Positions 16,884 to 27,491 of a DNA stretch of 64,000 nt are shown one piece after another. The position numbers and the translations under genes were made by a program. How positions within the stretch are numbered: position 1 is the first letter of the stretch; the number at the start of each line of letters is the position of its first letter. Source of the stretch: an uncultured Clostridia bacterium (GTDB taxonomy: Bacteria > Bacillota > Clostridia > Christensenellales > UBA1242); assembly GCA_947649575.1 (NCBI GenBank), contig CANSRZ010000001.1, forward strand, positions 184,734 through 248,733, read 5' to 3'. The notes beneath the pieces were generated by a model that did no database searches, was not told the DNA's origin, and was given only the letters and a program-made list of their open reading frames with translations.

Positions 16884-19430
16884 ATGGGATTTTTTCAAAA
16901 TTTTATCAATTTTTTTCATAGGGGCAAAGGAATTGTTAAAACTACTAATCAAGCATATAAAGCTGTTAATTTACAAGATGCAAGACGCATATCTGAACAA
17001 AGAGCAAAGCGTGCAAGTTTAAAAGTTTTTAACCAAATTGTTGAAAATGCAACAACTGCTGACGATGTTTTGGAGGCTTATGCTGATTTAGTTCTTGACG
17101 CAAGTGGTGCTGGATTTTTCTCAGAATCTGAAATTAAAAAAGAGGCTACTGGAATTGTTAAAGTTCAACTTAAAGCACAAGCGCTTTTCCAAAAAGAACA
17201 AGACCGTGCAAGTCAAGTTCAAGCACGCGGTGCAAAAAACATGTTAGAAGCTTCTGACGGAATTGACCTCGATGGTGACGAAATTGAATCTGGCACAGAG
17301 ATTATTGCAAACCCTGCAAGAATGTTTACTCCTGTCAGCAGGCAAGAAAAAGCAGAACTGATTGAAGCAAAACGCCAAAAACTTGAAAGCAGAATGATTG
17401 CCACAAAACGCGCTCATTTTGTTATGTCAACAATTGATAAATTTATTGAAAAAATCACTGTAAAATCTAAAACAAAAATGAACAGGCAAGAAAAAGAACT
17501 TTTCAACAAAAAAATTCAAGCGTTTGTTGAAAAAATCAAAATTCAACTTGCTGAAGACAGAGTGTCTCACCCTGATATCACAATTGACGGACAAGGTGGC
17601 GAGATTTCAACAATGCTTTACAACCTTGTCCAAGCAAGGGATGTCTCTGACAATCATTCTGTTGGAAGCAAATATGTAGGCTTAAAAGCTAAACTTACAG
17701 ATAAAGCAGACGTTGCCATTATGGAAAAGCTTATTGACGCAAGACCACAAGTTTTTATTGAAAAACTTGATGAGATTATTGCAGAAGAAAAAGTAGCGCT
17801 TAATGAATGCAAACTTTCTGAGCTTGTTGATGAAATCGGACTTTACAACTCAAACGTAGAAAATATCAAGGCTGAAATCAATGAACGCAAAGAGGATATT
17901 GAAGCGACCAAACAAGCAAAGGCAATTGAGAAAAAAGCAGAAGACAAAGTTAAGTTAACTCAAGAAGCAATGGACGCAGTAGATAAAGCAGATGTAACAA
18001 CTTTTATAGACACAAACATGCCCGCTTTCTATTTCCGTGACGGCGTTTGGAATGGCATAACTTTGACAAACGAGGCTGACTCAAAAGGCAAACGTGATAA
18101 AAAATATAGAAAACAACTTGCTCAAAGCAAACTTGTTATCACAAAGGCAGTGCAAGAGGCTATGGAGTTTACAGAAGAAGAAAAACTTGCTCTTGCTCAA
18201 AAATTAGTTGCTGCTTACAAAAAAGGCAAAAATTTGGACGAAACGATTTTGCAAGAAGTGCCAACACTTAACTATCAAGACCTTTGCAATCGACTTATTC
18301 AAAGAAAAGATTTTAATGGTGAGCCTGAATATTATTATATCAATCCATTAACAGAAACTGTTGCAGGCAAAGGCAAAAAAGCAAAAGCCATAACAAATGT
18401 TATCACAGAGGGCAAGCTTATCACGGCAAATCAATTTAAACTTATGGAAGAATATTATTCTTCTCTTCCAGAGAGTCAAGACAAGCCTTTTGGTGAGCTT
18501 GATGATGTGGCTATGCATAAACTTTATGACGCTGTCAGCAATGAAGCAAGCACTTACCCTGCTGGGAAAAATAATCATAAAAAATATGCAAGTTTTTCAA
18601 GCGATGAAGCCATAATTGCCTATGCGCGTCAGGCTATTGAAAAAAATGATATGGCAACAGAAGTTCGCAAACTTGACTTGCGTGCCTGTGCAAAAGATTT
18701 TATCGCAAGTGAACTTGAAAATGCTACAAATCAACATACTGAGGCTGTTCAAATTCATAACAAGGCTCAGCAAATGCTTGCCCAAACAATTGATGCTATA
18801 AATGTTGAAATAACTGCTCTTAACAACCTTGGGAACACCATTAATGAGCATAAGCAATTTATTTTAAACAGAACTGAGAAAGAAAACGAAGATTTAGGAA
18901 GCGACACAAAAAGAAAATTAGCCACAGTCATCAAGCCTTTAAACGAAGTTGCTGAGTTTAATGCAGACCCTACAACTGTTGAAGAGCAAGATTTAGACAA
19001 TGTGCCAATCTCAATGACAGAGAAAGAGCTTCAGGCTATCTCAGATTTTGCAATCACAGACAGAAACATTGAAGTTGATGTGACAGGTCGTCCAAGCAAA
19101 GCAGGAATCAACACTATAAAACGTCATGCAACAACAACTTTCCCAGCGAAAGCAATTGCAGTTGCAGACAATATGACGGATGTTATCAAAGATGTTCTCG
19201 CTTTGATTGAAACTGACACAAAATCTATTTCTACAAAAGCAACAAAAACTGCAAGGGTAAAACAGACATCAGTAAAAGCAAAAACTAATTCTTCTGATAA
19301 CAAAAAATCTCAAAAACCTGCTGAAACAACAAAGCCAAAAACATCCAAAACTAATAAAGCTTCAACCAAAAAGTCAGAAAGACCTACAAATTCAGCAACA
19401 ACACCGATTGAAGAAGAGCCTCAAGCATAA
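16884..19430 (+). CDS. Orphan 848-aa helical protein
   Basis: I do not recognise this protein. It is hydrophilic and predominantly helical with coiled-coil-like stretches (about residues 155-240, 300-380 and 620-680), no signal peptide and no convincing membrane helix. Residues about 786-848 form a low-complexity Ser/Thr/Lys/Pro tail (KPKTSKTNKASTKKSERPTN). It has a near-consensus promoter, a good AGGAG site and a strong terminator, so it is likely well expressed. The next gene downstream is another giant orphan of similar composition. Cytosolic structural or scaffold role is a guess. Confidence 0.8.
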   Translation: MGFFQNFINFFHRGKGIVKTTNQAYKAVNLQDARRISEQRAKRASLKVFNQIVENATTADDVLEAYADLVLDASGAGFFSESEIKKEATGIVKVQLKAQALFQKEQDRASQVQARGAKNMLEASDGIDLDGDEIESGTEIIANPARMFTPVSRQEKAELIEAKRQKLESRMIATKRAHFVMSTIDKFIEKITVKSKTKMNRQEKELFNKKIQAFVEKIKIQLAEDRVSHPDITIDGQGGEISTMLYNLVQARDVSDNHSVGSKYVGLKAKLTDKADVAIMEKLIDARPQVFIEKLDEIIAEEKVALNECKLSELVDEIGLYNSNVENIKAEINERKEDIEATKQAKAIEKKAEDKVKLTQEAMDAVDKADVTTFIDTNMPAFYFRDGVWNGITLTNEADSKGKRDKKYRKQLAQSKLVITKAVQEAMEFTEEEKLALAQKLVAAYKKGKNLDETILQEVPTLNYQDLCNRLIQRKDFNGEPEYYYINPLTETVAGKGKKAKAITNVITEGKLITANQFKLMEEYYSSLPESQDKPFGELDDVAMHKLYDAVSNEASTYPAGKNNHKKYASFSSDEAIIAYARQAIEKNDMATEVRKLDLRACAKDFIASELENATNQHTEAVQIHNKAQQMLAQTIDAINVEITALNNLGNTINEHKQFILNRTEKENEDLGSDTKRKLATVIKPLNEVAEFNADPTTVEEQDLDNVPISMTEKELQAISDFAITDRNIEVDVTGRPSKAGINTIKRHATTTFPAKAIAVADNMTDVIKDVLALIETDTKSISTKATKTARVKQTSVKAKTNSSDNKKSQKPAETTKPKTSKTNKASTKKSERPTNSATTPIEEEPQA

Positions 19431-19440
19431 AAAACACAAA

Positions 19441-19468
19441 TCACTCTTGCTTTAAGAGTGATTTTTTA
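19441..19468 (+). terminator. Terminator of the 848-aa gene
   Basis: Stem TCACTCTT (19441-19448) / AAGAGTGA (19454-19461), 5-base loop, then six T. Confidence 0.85.
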
Positions 19469-19545
19469 TTTTCTCTAAGCAAATTCCGCCACCAATTTAA
19501 TGCAAAAAAAATATCAAATTCAGCCAGGTTTTCTTTTCTCTATCC

Positions 19546-19575
19546 TTGACAATAATATGATTTATATGTTATATT
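19546..19575 (+). promoter_or_regulatory. Promoter of the 2192-aa gene
   Basis: Perfect -35 TTGACA (19546-19551) and TATATT (19570-19575) with an 18-base spacer; CGGAGG precedes ATG 19608. Confidence 0.7.
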
Positions 19576-19607
19576 ATATATAATTTAGAAATATATCGGA
19601 GGAAATT

Positions 19608-22600
19608 ATGGCAGAATTCATAGATACAATCAAAACCTTTTCAGATCCTGAAACAGGTGCAAAATATTTTCTTTGTAAAAGTAGCACAGGAGCTTCAATA
19701 ATATTGATGCAAGATAGTGCTGGCAGTTTTTATACCTCCCTTACTGATACAGCAGGAGCAAGGCACTGTAAAAAAATTTTGGGCACTGGAGCAGACGCTA
19801 TAACCAAACGCGGACTCTCTTCAGACGACTATCAGCTTAAGTTAGATAACAACTCAGCATTCCCAATTGAAACAAGTAGATATGGTGACCAACTTGCCCA
19901 AGATATCAAAAATATATTAGACGGAAAAGAAACCATTACTCCGCAAGAAGAAAGCCAAACTATTAAAAAAGAATCTCCGATTTTTCAAAGTCTACATCAG
20001 CAAGCAGTCAAAGTTGCAAAAGAAACTGACTACGTTTCTCCGACCGCTGAAATAGAAACTTTAAAAAAACAACTTGATGCTCAACGTCAAGAAGCACAAG
20101 AATATCATAACGCAATTAATAAAGCTACTGAGGAAGTCAGAAAAACTGAAGATGAAATCCTTGGTCATAATGCAAAATCATCTCTTAGAGATGTGTTAAA
20201 CAAAAAGAACACTGCACCTACTCTTGATGACGAACTTGCAAAAGACGGTTTAACAGCCGACCCTATTGAAGAAGATCCTACAATTGCAGAACTTAATCGT
20301 CAAATTGCTGAAATGGAAGCCCAAGCTGACAAGCGTGCAAAAGAAGCGGCAGACTTATCACAGATTAATGCAACTGAAAAAGCAGAACATGAAAGTTTTG
20401 AAATAGGTCAACAAGAATTGCAAGATGAGCTTGACGAATTCAATCGAGATATTTTGGGACTTGAACATGAAGAAAACGACGCTTCACCTTTTGAAGATAT
20501 AACAGCGCCTGAGACACAAGTGCAACAAACTGAAAGTATTTCAGAAACTCCTAAAAATTCATCAATCAGCCCAAGCGAATTTGCACATGATATTTCTCGT
20601 GGCATGATGAGAGATAATGCACGAAGCACTGAATCAATAAATACTGCTGACGCAATTAATAAATTGAAAGGAACAGATTATTCAAAATTATCCTTAGCTG
20701 AAAAACTTCAACAAAATGTAGAGGACGCTTCGGCTAATTTAAAATATGATGAAGCAAGCCCTTACACTTTTGAAATTAACGACAAATATTCTGGTGGCAA
20801 AACCAAGATAACTACCCTTGTAGGCAAAGATTCAACTCCTGCACAAAATTTTTCTTTTTATGATGAAAAAGAAAGGATGACTTACTTTGATTTGCAGCGC
20901 GAAGATGCATATAGTACAAAAGGCATAAGCGCTTTTGGCAAAGTTCATGAAATTATTATGCGCGACACCAATGGCGACTGCTATTATAGTGTAACAAAAA
21001 CGGCAAGAGATCGTAAAACTGGAGAAGTTAAACGCCAACAAAGCGAAATCAGAAAAATTGAAAAAGTTAGCACAGTCAAAAAAGCGGATAATTTTGGCAA
21101 TGAAAACGAATATTATGAAATCGCTTTAAGTGATGGCTCAGTTATTTCTAAAAGATTAACTGACGAAAACAAGCAAACAATAAAAGACATAAACGCTCTT
21201 GTAAGCGGAAAGAGAATAAAAGCAACACAAGTTCGCAGTGAATCTGCTTTCTGGGCGCATGCATCTGATGTTTCTGCAACACCTACTCAAATAAAAGAGG
21301 CTGAGTCAAGCAGAAAATTTAGAGAAAAACAACAACCAAACTCTGGACTTAAAGCAGAAACTCCTGAGTATAAACCTGAAGAATATACTTTTACTCCTGA
21401 ACAATTTGCTCAGGCAAGACAAGCTCAAGAAGCAAGAATTCAAGCAGAACTTGCTGAGAAAGCTAAAGAAGAAGAGCTTGCAAGACAAGTGCTTGCTGAA
21501 GTGCAAGAAGCCGAAGAACGCATTGTTGCCAAGGCAGCGGCTGGAAAAAAGACAGCAGCGGAAACTCCACAGCCTCAACCTGCTAAACCTAAGCAGCCTC
21601 AACCTGCTAAGCCAAGCGCTAAAAAGAAAGCAGAGCGTGCTGTTACTCGCAAAAAAGTTGCTGAGAGAACTGCTCCAAAAATTCAAGGCATTCAAAGTGC
21701 TTTAAAACTTAAAACCGCTGCAGGCAAAACTTTAAGACCATCAAAAAACTTCCCTAGACTATATCAAACAATGACTTATGTTGGCCCAGACAGAGATAGA
21801 AGCAGGCTTGCTCAATTTACTCGCACTGTTGACGGGCAATTGGAAAATGTTGCAACACTCAGAAAAGACAGACTTGACATTTCTGCAAGTCAATTTACTG
21901 AAGAGGATTTCAAGCAACTTCAAAGCATGGGTCTTGTTGCACAGGATGCTGTTTATGATCCAAATTCAACAATATCCCTTGCAGTTGGAGGCAAAAACGG
22001 CATTTCTGCTTTCAATAATGAAAACGAAACAGAAATCACTGTTCAAAATCAAGATGGAGCAATCTATTCTTGCACTCTTGACCCGCTTGGAATAAGACTT
22101 TCTGGCTATAATGCCAATGGCAATGCTTGCGTGATTGATAAACGTGCAAAACTTGAAAACATTTCTCAAAATGACATCCTCAATGTTGCGGTTTCATCTG
22201 AATTCTTAAAAGCTATGCTTGATCCTAATAATGAAACCATTCCAACACCAAAAAATATAGGCAATATCCCTCCTCAAATGATTGGAGTGTGCCTTGCTGA
22301 ACAAACGCCAAATGCGGACGGGTCTATTTCGTTCCCAACAGGCAAAAATGTTAATGCAAAATTCAAAATGATTGCCGTGCCTACTGGTGAGGAAATTGAC
22401 GGCGTTAAACAATATTATTATCTTGCCAAGAACACTGAGCGCGGAACTACTTTTGTTTATGACGGCAACGGCTTTAAACCTTTTGATAGATACAACTTTA
22501 TTGAAGCCGCTGATGGTCATGAAACGCCATATATTGGACTGCATCAAGGTCAAACTTCAAAAAGTGTTGGCTCTGCACTTGTAACCCGTGGCTTAAAAAT

Positions 22601-25600
22601 CCCAACAGACGAAAAAGGCAATCCAAACAAACAATTTATGGCATCAGTTGAGAATTTTCTTAATTCTGACCCTGCGATTTCTAAGAAAGATAATGCACCT
22701 ATTGAAGCAGGCAACAAAGGTCAACGCGAGGGCTTTACAACTGCCCATGCTGGAAATATGATGGCAGTGCAATCAACTCAAATTAGCGGGCGCGACATAA
22801 CTGCTCAGGAATCTGGCGCGCAACAACCTGCTCCAGTTTCTGAACTTGGCGGAGAAAATGGCATTGCTGGCGGAATCAGCGGGCGCGAAGCCCCTGCTCC
22901 TATGCAAGAAACTCCTGCGCCAGACGGCGGAGATATAGGTGGCGGAAATGGCGACGGTGAAGAACCTGTTCGTCCAAGACCAAAGGCAAATACGCCTGGT
23001 GAGAGAAGCAATCCTTATGTTCAGCCACCAAGCACACAAAAACTTGTTACAAAGCAACCCCCAAAACTTAACGAGGACTGGATTCGTTATGGCGGATTTG
23101 CAGTTGGCGTGTTGTTATTAATTCTCGCCTTTGCAATCCCTGGAATGGCAGTGCTTACACCTCTTCTTTTGGGAGGGGGTCTTGCTATTGGCTTAGGCTC
23201 ACAATTTTTGGCTAACTATGCAAGCGTATTAAATGAAAATCCTTATAATAAACTTGCCAACATGTATATGAAAGAAACTGCTGCTAAAAAAGAACTTGAA
23301 GCAGAAGAAAGCGCAGGCAAATTCTGGGAAAAAGAAACTGAATTTGGCGCTGTGAATGATAATTATATTGAACTTCACGATGCCTTGCTTGCCAACAAAG
23401 ATAATGGAATGGCATTCTTCAAGCAACTTGAAGAGCAAGGTTTGTGGGATGAAACAAGAATGCATGATTTCTTAGCTCAAGGCAATGTTGAAACAAGAAA
23501 TGCATTCTCTTCAGACTTAAAACGCATAATGGAGCTTAGCGCTCTTGGCAACCTGACCCCTGCTCAAGCAAAAGAACTTAAACAACTTAAACGCGAGTTT
23601 ATATCAGACTATGGATTTGCAAAAGAGGGCATGTCTGAGCAAGAACTTGACGAAATTGCAAACAAAGCATTCAGTTCAACAAAGGCTATGCGTGGAGCAG
23701 TTATAAATATTGACAATTTGAATGCTCTTGAAAGACAGAGAAACGAGCTTCACAAAGAAGTTGGAGATACTCTTCAATTTGCTTCTTGGAGAACTATTGA
23801 AAAAATTATTAATCAGCCAAATGTTGACATCGCTCAGTTTGTGAAAGAGCATACTCATGACCTTGCAAGAAGAGCATTACTTTCAAAACTTACTCAATCA
23901 GAGATGGAGGCAATGTTTGAAACATTCCCTCAACTTAACGAGCCTGCTCTTGATAAAAATGGGCAACCTATTTTGGATGAAAACAACAAACCTATGACAG
24001 TTTTGGCTCATGCAGTCAAAGAACTTGAACAAGCAGAAAAGCAAGTTCAAAAAATGGCAAAAACTCATGCAGATAATTTGAAAGAAATGTCTGCAGTTGA
24101 CAAAGTGTTAGATACAATCGTTCGTGTTGTTGAAGCCCCTACAAAAGAAAGCGATGCTTTTGAAGATTTTGATGAAGTTTTGATGAATACTTCACAAATT
24201 CAAAATGCTACTGGCGATTTGCTGTTATCTTTATATCAAGAGCAATGTCAACGTCAAAGTGCAAGCAGAAACTTGACAACTCCTGAGCCTCAAACTTCTT
24301 CAATTGACGCATTCGGCAAAAAATTAGGAAGTTATGAAACAAATGTTGATATGTCAGACTTTAACAACTTGTGCTATAACAAGCAACAACTTATGGCAAA
24401 CCCAGCAATTGCAAAATTGATTGCTAATGAAATTATTTCAGCTGGTGAACTTGCACTGTCCACAAACGGACTTTCAGGCATAGAAATTGGCAAAGAAAAT
24501 CAACTTACTGACCATATCCGTGAAGTTGTATCTGCACGAATAAATGAACTTGAAGAAGCCAACAGCAGACGACCACTTAATACAGAAGAAACTGCTGAAT
24601 ATACTCAACTTCGCCAGGCTGACGGATGCCTTGAAGTTTTGGCAAATGAAGCAGAACATCGCTTGACTGCAAAAGAACAGATTATTCCTGATGCCGAAGA
24701 TGCACTTCGTGCTAAACTTGGCCTTAAAACTACAAAAGACAAAGCCGACGGCAGAGAATATGTTGACAAAGACGGCTCTGTTGTGTCAACAGGAACTTTG
24801 GATAACAATGGACTACAAGTTGCAAGCAAACAACTTGAACAATTGATTCCTGGTTGGGCAGAACTTGATAACGATGAAAAAACAAGAAGAGCAAACTTTT
24901 ACGCAAGTTGCAAAGCAAGAATTCAAACTCCAAGACTTACTGAGAGAAATGGAGCAAACAAAGCCCCTACTCAACAAGAACTTGACGCATTAAAAGAACT
25001 TGACAGTTATTTTGCTCAAATTTACAGCGAGGGTTATGCTGAAACTGTTCTTGCAAACAAAGAACGCACTGCTCTTGCCGATCATCATAAAAATATACAA
25101 ACAGTAACAAAAGCAAGAAACAAAACACTTGCAATGCATCGCACTTTGGCAGGCTTTGGAATTGATAATCAAGATATCAGTCAAGTTATCAAACTTGCAA
25201 CCGAAAATGCAGGCAATGACGAAATCGCTCGAAGTGATGTTGCACAAGCTCTTGTACAAATTCATGGCAAAATGAAGATTGTTGATCAAGCAAAAGACGG
25301 CGTTACAAGAACGACAACTTTGGCTGAACTTATCAATCTTGAAGAAAATGACATGAATGATGACAATCGAGTTAACAACAAAAAAGTTAGCGAAAAAGCA
25401 AAAACTGCAAAGCAGAAAGTTAAAGAAAAGAAACTTGCTTGCAATAAACGTTTCAAAGATAATGTTGAAAATGGCGCTCCTGCTGATATAATTGGCGCAA
25501 ATCAAGCAAAACTTGAAGCAAGACATTTCAAGAAAGTTGAACCTGATGCAAACTTTGTTAAACAAACTGGGCAAGAAATTCCAGAGTCTGTTCAACAGGC

Positions 25601-26186
25601 AGAAGACAAAGAACTTGACTTTATCAAAAAGTCTGATGGGATTTTAAGAAGTCTTGTTTCTACAAACAAAAAAGGTCAAAACCCAATGCAAAGATTTGCA
25701 ACTGATAAGGCCTCTCCTCAAACAGCAAGTGACAGCGTTAAAAAATTGCAAGACAGGCTTAAAGGTGCTTTCTCAGCAAAAGAATATGCTAAACTTTCAG
25801 CCGAAATCAATTGGGATGCGGTTGATAAAGAGATTAACTCAAATCAATTTACAACCAAGAAATTCTTTGAACTGCGTGCAAAGATTATCAAAATCATTGC
25901 AGAAAAAGAAAAGAAACTTAAAAAGATTGCAAAGCAGAAACGTGAAAAAGCTGTTAAAAAGAAAAAGCTTAAAGAGAAAAAAATCAAGGGCGCAAGCAAA
26001 TCAGAACAAGTTGCAGCTAAAAACACTATCGAGGCAACCTCTTTGCGCGTTGCAAACAAACGCTCTGATGAAGCAAAACACAATGCATTGCGTGAACAGC
26101 TTGGTCAAGAAATACAAGCTCAGCATCAAGCTCAAGCACAGCCACGTCAATCAACCCCTGACGCAAGCGGCCCATCTGCTGGCTAA
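19608..26186 (+). CDS. Giant orphan protein (2192 aa) with central membrane hairpin
   Basis: I do not recognise a family. Layout: a small N-terminal globular region (1-110); a Glu/Gln-rich coiled coil (about 130-290); a region to about 560; an Ala/Glu/Lys helix (600-650) with a PQPAKP repeat; a probably beta-rich globular region (about 700-1060); a Gly/Pro-rich linker (1067-1150); two hydrophobic helices (about 1162-1205, GVLLLILAFAIPGMAVL and LLLGGGLAIGLGSQFL); then nearly 1000 residues of helix, with a Lys-rich stretch near 2080-2130. No N-terminal signal peptide, so both large arms may face the cytosol with the hairpin in the membrane. Strong ribosome-binding site; monocistronic. Confidence 0.85.
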   Translation: MAEFIDTIKTFSDPETGAKYFLCKSSTGASIILMQDSAGSFYTSLTDTAGARHCKKILGTGADAITKRGLSSDDYQLKLDNNSAFPIETSRYGDQLAQDIKNILDGKETITPQEESQTIKKESPIFQSLHQQAVKVAKETDYVSPTAEIETLKKQLDAQRQEAQEYHNAINKATEEVRKTEDEILGHNAKSSLRDVLNKKNTAPTLDDELAKDGLTADPIEEDPTIAELNRQIAEMEAQADKRAKEAADLSQINATEKAEHESFEIGQQELQDELDEFNRDILGLEHEENDASPFEDITAPETQVQQTESISETPKNSSISPSEFAHDISRGMMRDNARSTESINTADAINKLKGTDYSKLSLAEKLQQNVEDASANLKYDEASPYTFEINDKYSGGKTKITTLVGKDSTPAQNFSFYDEKERMTYFDLQREDAYSTKGISAFGKVHEIIMRDTNGDCYYSVTKTARDRKTGEVKRQQSEIRKIEKVSTVKKADNFGNENEYYEIALSDGSVISKRLTDENKQTIKDINALVSGKRIKATQVRSESAFWAHASDVSATPTQIKEAESSRKFREKQQPNSGLKAETPEYKPEEYTFTPEQFAQARQAQEARIQAELAEKAKEEELARQVLAEVQEAEERIVAKAAAGKKTAAETPQPQPAKPKQPQPAKPSAKKKAERAVTRKKVAERTAPKIQGIQSALKLKTAAGKTLRPSKNFPRLYQTMTYVGPDRDRSRLAQFTRTVDGQLENVATLRKDRLDISASQFTEEDFKQLQSMGLVAQDAVYDPNSTISLAVGGKNGISAFNNENETEITVQNQDGAIYSCTLDPLGIRLSGYNANGNACVIDKRAKLENISQNDILNVAVSSEFLKAMLDPNNETIPTPKNIGNIPPQMIGVCLAEQTPNADGSISFPTGKNVNAKFKMIAVPTGEEIDGVKQYYYLAKNTERGTTFVYDGNGFKPFDRYNFIEAADGHETPYIGLHQGQTSKSVGSALVTRGLKIPTDEKGNPNKQFMASVENFLNSDPAISKKDNAPIEAGNKGQREGFTTAHAGNMMAVQSTQISGRDITAQESGAQQPAPVSELGGENGIAGGISGREAPAPMQETPAPDGGDIGGGNGDGEEPVRPRPKANTPGERSNPYVQPPSTQKLVTKQPPKLNEDWIRYGGFAVGVLLLILAFAIPGMAVLTPLLLGGGLAIGLGSQFLANYASVLNENPYNKLANMYMKETAAKKELEAEESAGKFWEKETEFGAVNDNYIELHDALLANKDNGMAFFKQLEEQGLWDETRMHDFLAQGNVETRNAFSSDLKRIMELSALGNLTPAQAKELKQLKREFISDYGFAKEGMSEQELDEIANKAFSSTKAMRGAVINIDNLNALERQRNELHKEVGDTLQFASWRTIEKIINQPNVDIAQFVKEHTHDLARRALLSKLTQSEMEAMFETFPQLNEPALDKNGQPILDENNKPMTVLAHAVKELEQAEKQVQKMAKTHADNLKEMSAVDKVLDTIVRVVEAPTKESDAFEDFDEVLMNTSQIQNATGDLLLSLYQEQCQRQSASRNLTTPEPQTSSIDAFGKKLGSYETNVDMSDFNNLCYNKQQLMANPAIAKLIANEIISAGELALSTNGLSGIEIGKENQLTDHIREVVSARINELEEANSRRPLNTEETAEYTQLRQADGCLEVLANEAEHRLTAKEQIIPDAEDALRAKLGLKTTKDKADGREYVDKDGSVVSTGTLDNNGLQVASKQLEQLIPGWAELDNDEKTRRANFYASCKARIQTPRLTERNGANKAPTQQELDALKELDSYFAQIYSEGYAETVLANKERTALADHHKNIQTVTKARNKTLAMHRTLAGFGIDNQDISQVIKLATENAGNDEIARSDVAQALVQIHGKMKIVDQAKDGVTRTTTLAELINLEENDMNDDNRVNNKKVSEKAKTAKQKVKEKKLACNKRFKDNVENGAPADIIGANQAKLEARHFKKVEPDANFVKQTGQEIPESVQQAEDKELDFIKKSDGILRSLVSTNKKGQNPMQRFATDKASPQTASDSVKKLQDRLKGAFSAKEYAKLSAEINWDAVDKEINSNQFTTKKFFELRAKIIKIIAEKEKKLKKIAKQKREKAVKKKKLKEKKIKGASKSEQVAAKNTIEATSLRVANKRSDEAKHNALREQLGQEIQAQHQAQAQPRQSTPDASGPSAG

Positions 26187-26202
26187 ATAAAAAAGAACTC
26201 AT

Positions 26203-26241
26203 TTTAAGGCACTTATGCTTTTTCAGCACAAGTGCCTTAAA
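26203..26241 (+). terminator. Stem-loop after the 2192-aa gene
   Basis: Stem TTAAGGCACTT (26204-26214) / AAGTGCCTTAA (26230-26240). No pure T-run follows, so this may be a weak terminator or processing site before ychF. Confidence 0.6.
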
Positions 26242-26277
26242 GAGATTTTATACAATTGAATAAAGGAAACACTTAAT

Positions 26278-27372
26278 ATGAAAATCGGAGTTGTAGGCCT
26301 GCCAAACGTAGGCAAAAGCACATTATTTAATGCAATCACAGAGGCTGGCGCAGAAAGTGCCAACTATCCTTTTTGCACAATCGAGCCAAATGTTGGCATA
26401 GTTGACGTTCCTGACGAACGTCTTGGCAAGCTTGCCGAATTTTATCACACGCAAAAAGTTATCCCTGCTGCTATTGAGTTTGTTGATATTGCAGGGCTTG
26501 TTGCAGGTGCAAGCAAAGGCGAGGGCTTAGGCAATAAATTTTTAAGTCATATCCGTGAAGTTGATGCAATCGTGCATGTTGTGCGCTGTTTTGATGACCC
26601 TAATATCATCCATGTAAGTGGCTCTGTTAACCCTACCCGCGATATTGAAGTTATCAATCTTGAACTTGCTCTTGCAGACCTTGAAACTGTTACAAAAAAA
26701 TATGAACGCGATGCAAAGCTTGTAAAAACTGGTGATAAAACCCTAATAGCAAGCGTTGGCTTGCTTGAACGCATCAAAAACGCACTTGAAAATAATGTTG
26801 CTGTTCGCGTTTTGGAACTTAGCGATGACGACCAAAAAATCTTAAAAGGTTTTCAACTTCTCACTGCCAAGCCTGTGATTTATGTTGCCAATGTTTCTGA
26901 AAAAGAAATTGCTACTGCTGAGAGTAATCCTTATGTTGAAGAAGTTAAGCAATATGCTCTGCGTGAAAACGCAAAAGTTATCACTCTTTGCGCCAAGATT
27001 GAAGAGGAGTTGACTACTTTGGACAAAGACGAGCGCGAAATGTTTAAGGAAGAACTTGGCATAAAAGAGTCAGGACTTGAAAAGTTAGTCACAACAAGTT
27101 ATGATCTTTTAGGTTTAATGAGTTTTATCACTGCTGGAGAAAAAGAAGTGCGTGCCTGGACGATTGCCAAAGGCACAAAAGCACCTCAGGCGGCAGGCAA
27201 AATTCACACTGACTTTGAGAAAGGTTTTATTAAAGCTGAGATTGTGTCCTATGACGACCTTATGACTGCTGGATCTTATCTCAAAGCCCGCGAGGCTGGC
27301 AAAGTGCGCATGGAGGGAAAGGAATATGTCGTTCAAGACGGCGACATAATTGTATTCCGCTTTAACGTTTAG
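26278..27372 (+). CDS. ychF: Redox/ribosome-associated GTPase/ATPase YchF (OLA1 family)
   Basis: A 364-aa Obg-like ATPase. Walker A GLPNVGKSTLFNA, switch segments with ANYPFCTIEPN and FVDIAGLVAGASKGEGLGN, and the family-specific NVSE in place of NKxD (YVANVSEKE), which shifts preference toward ATP. The TGS domain is at the C terminus (WTIAKGTKAPQAAGKIHTDF...GKVRMEGKEYVVQDGDI-like). Full length. It binds ribosomes and is linked to translation and stress in other bacteria. It precedes mrnC-rlmB, separated by a composite palindromic element. Confidence 0.97.
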   Translation: MKIGVVGLPNVGKSTLFNAITEAGAESANYPFCTIEPNVGIVDVPDERLGKLAEFYHTQKVIPAAIEFVDIAGLVAGASKGEGLGNKFLSHIREVDAIVHVVRCFDDPNIIHVSGSVNPTRDIEVINLELALADLETVTKKYERDAKLVKTGDKTLIASVGLLERIKNALENNVAVRVLELSDDDQKILKGFQLLTAKPVIYVANVSEKEIATAESNPYVEEVKQYALRENAKVITLCAKIEEELTTLDKDEREMFKEELGIKESGLEKLVTTSYDLLGLMSFITAGEKEVRAWTIAKGTKAPQAAGKIHTDFEKGFIKAEIVSYDDLMTAGSYLKAREAGKVRMEGKEYVVQDGDIIVFRFNV

Positions 27373-27414
27373 CAACCAATTGTTGCACGACTGTCAACAA
27401 TCAATTTTAAAAAA

Positions 27415-27474
27415 GCACATTATGCTCGTTCAACTAAAAAAAGTGCATAATGCACCTTTTCTTTTAAAGAAAAG
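27415..27474. repeat. Intergenic composite palindromic element, copy E
   Basis: A stem CATTATGC (27418-27425) / GCATAATG (27445-27452), the second arm itself being near-palindromic (GTGCAT-A-ATGCAC, 27443-27455), directly followed by the recurring palindrome CTTTTCTTTTAAAGAAAAG (27456-27474). It lies between ychF and mrnC. Confidence 0.55.
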
Positions 27475-27491
27475 AAGATTAATGGTGAAAA

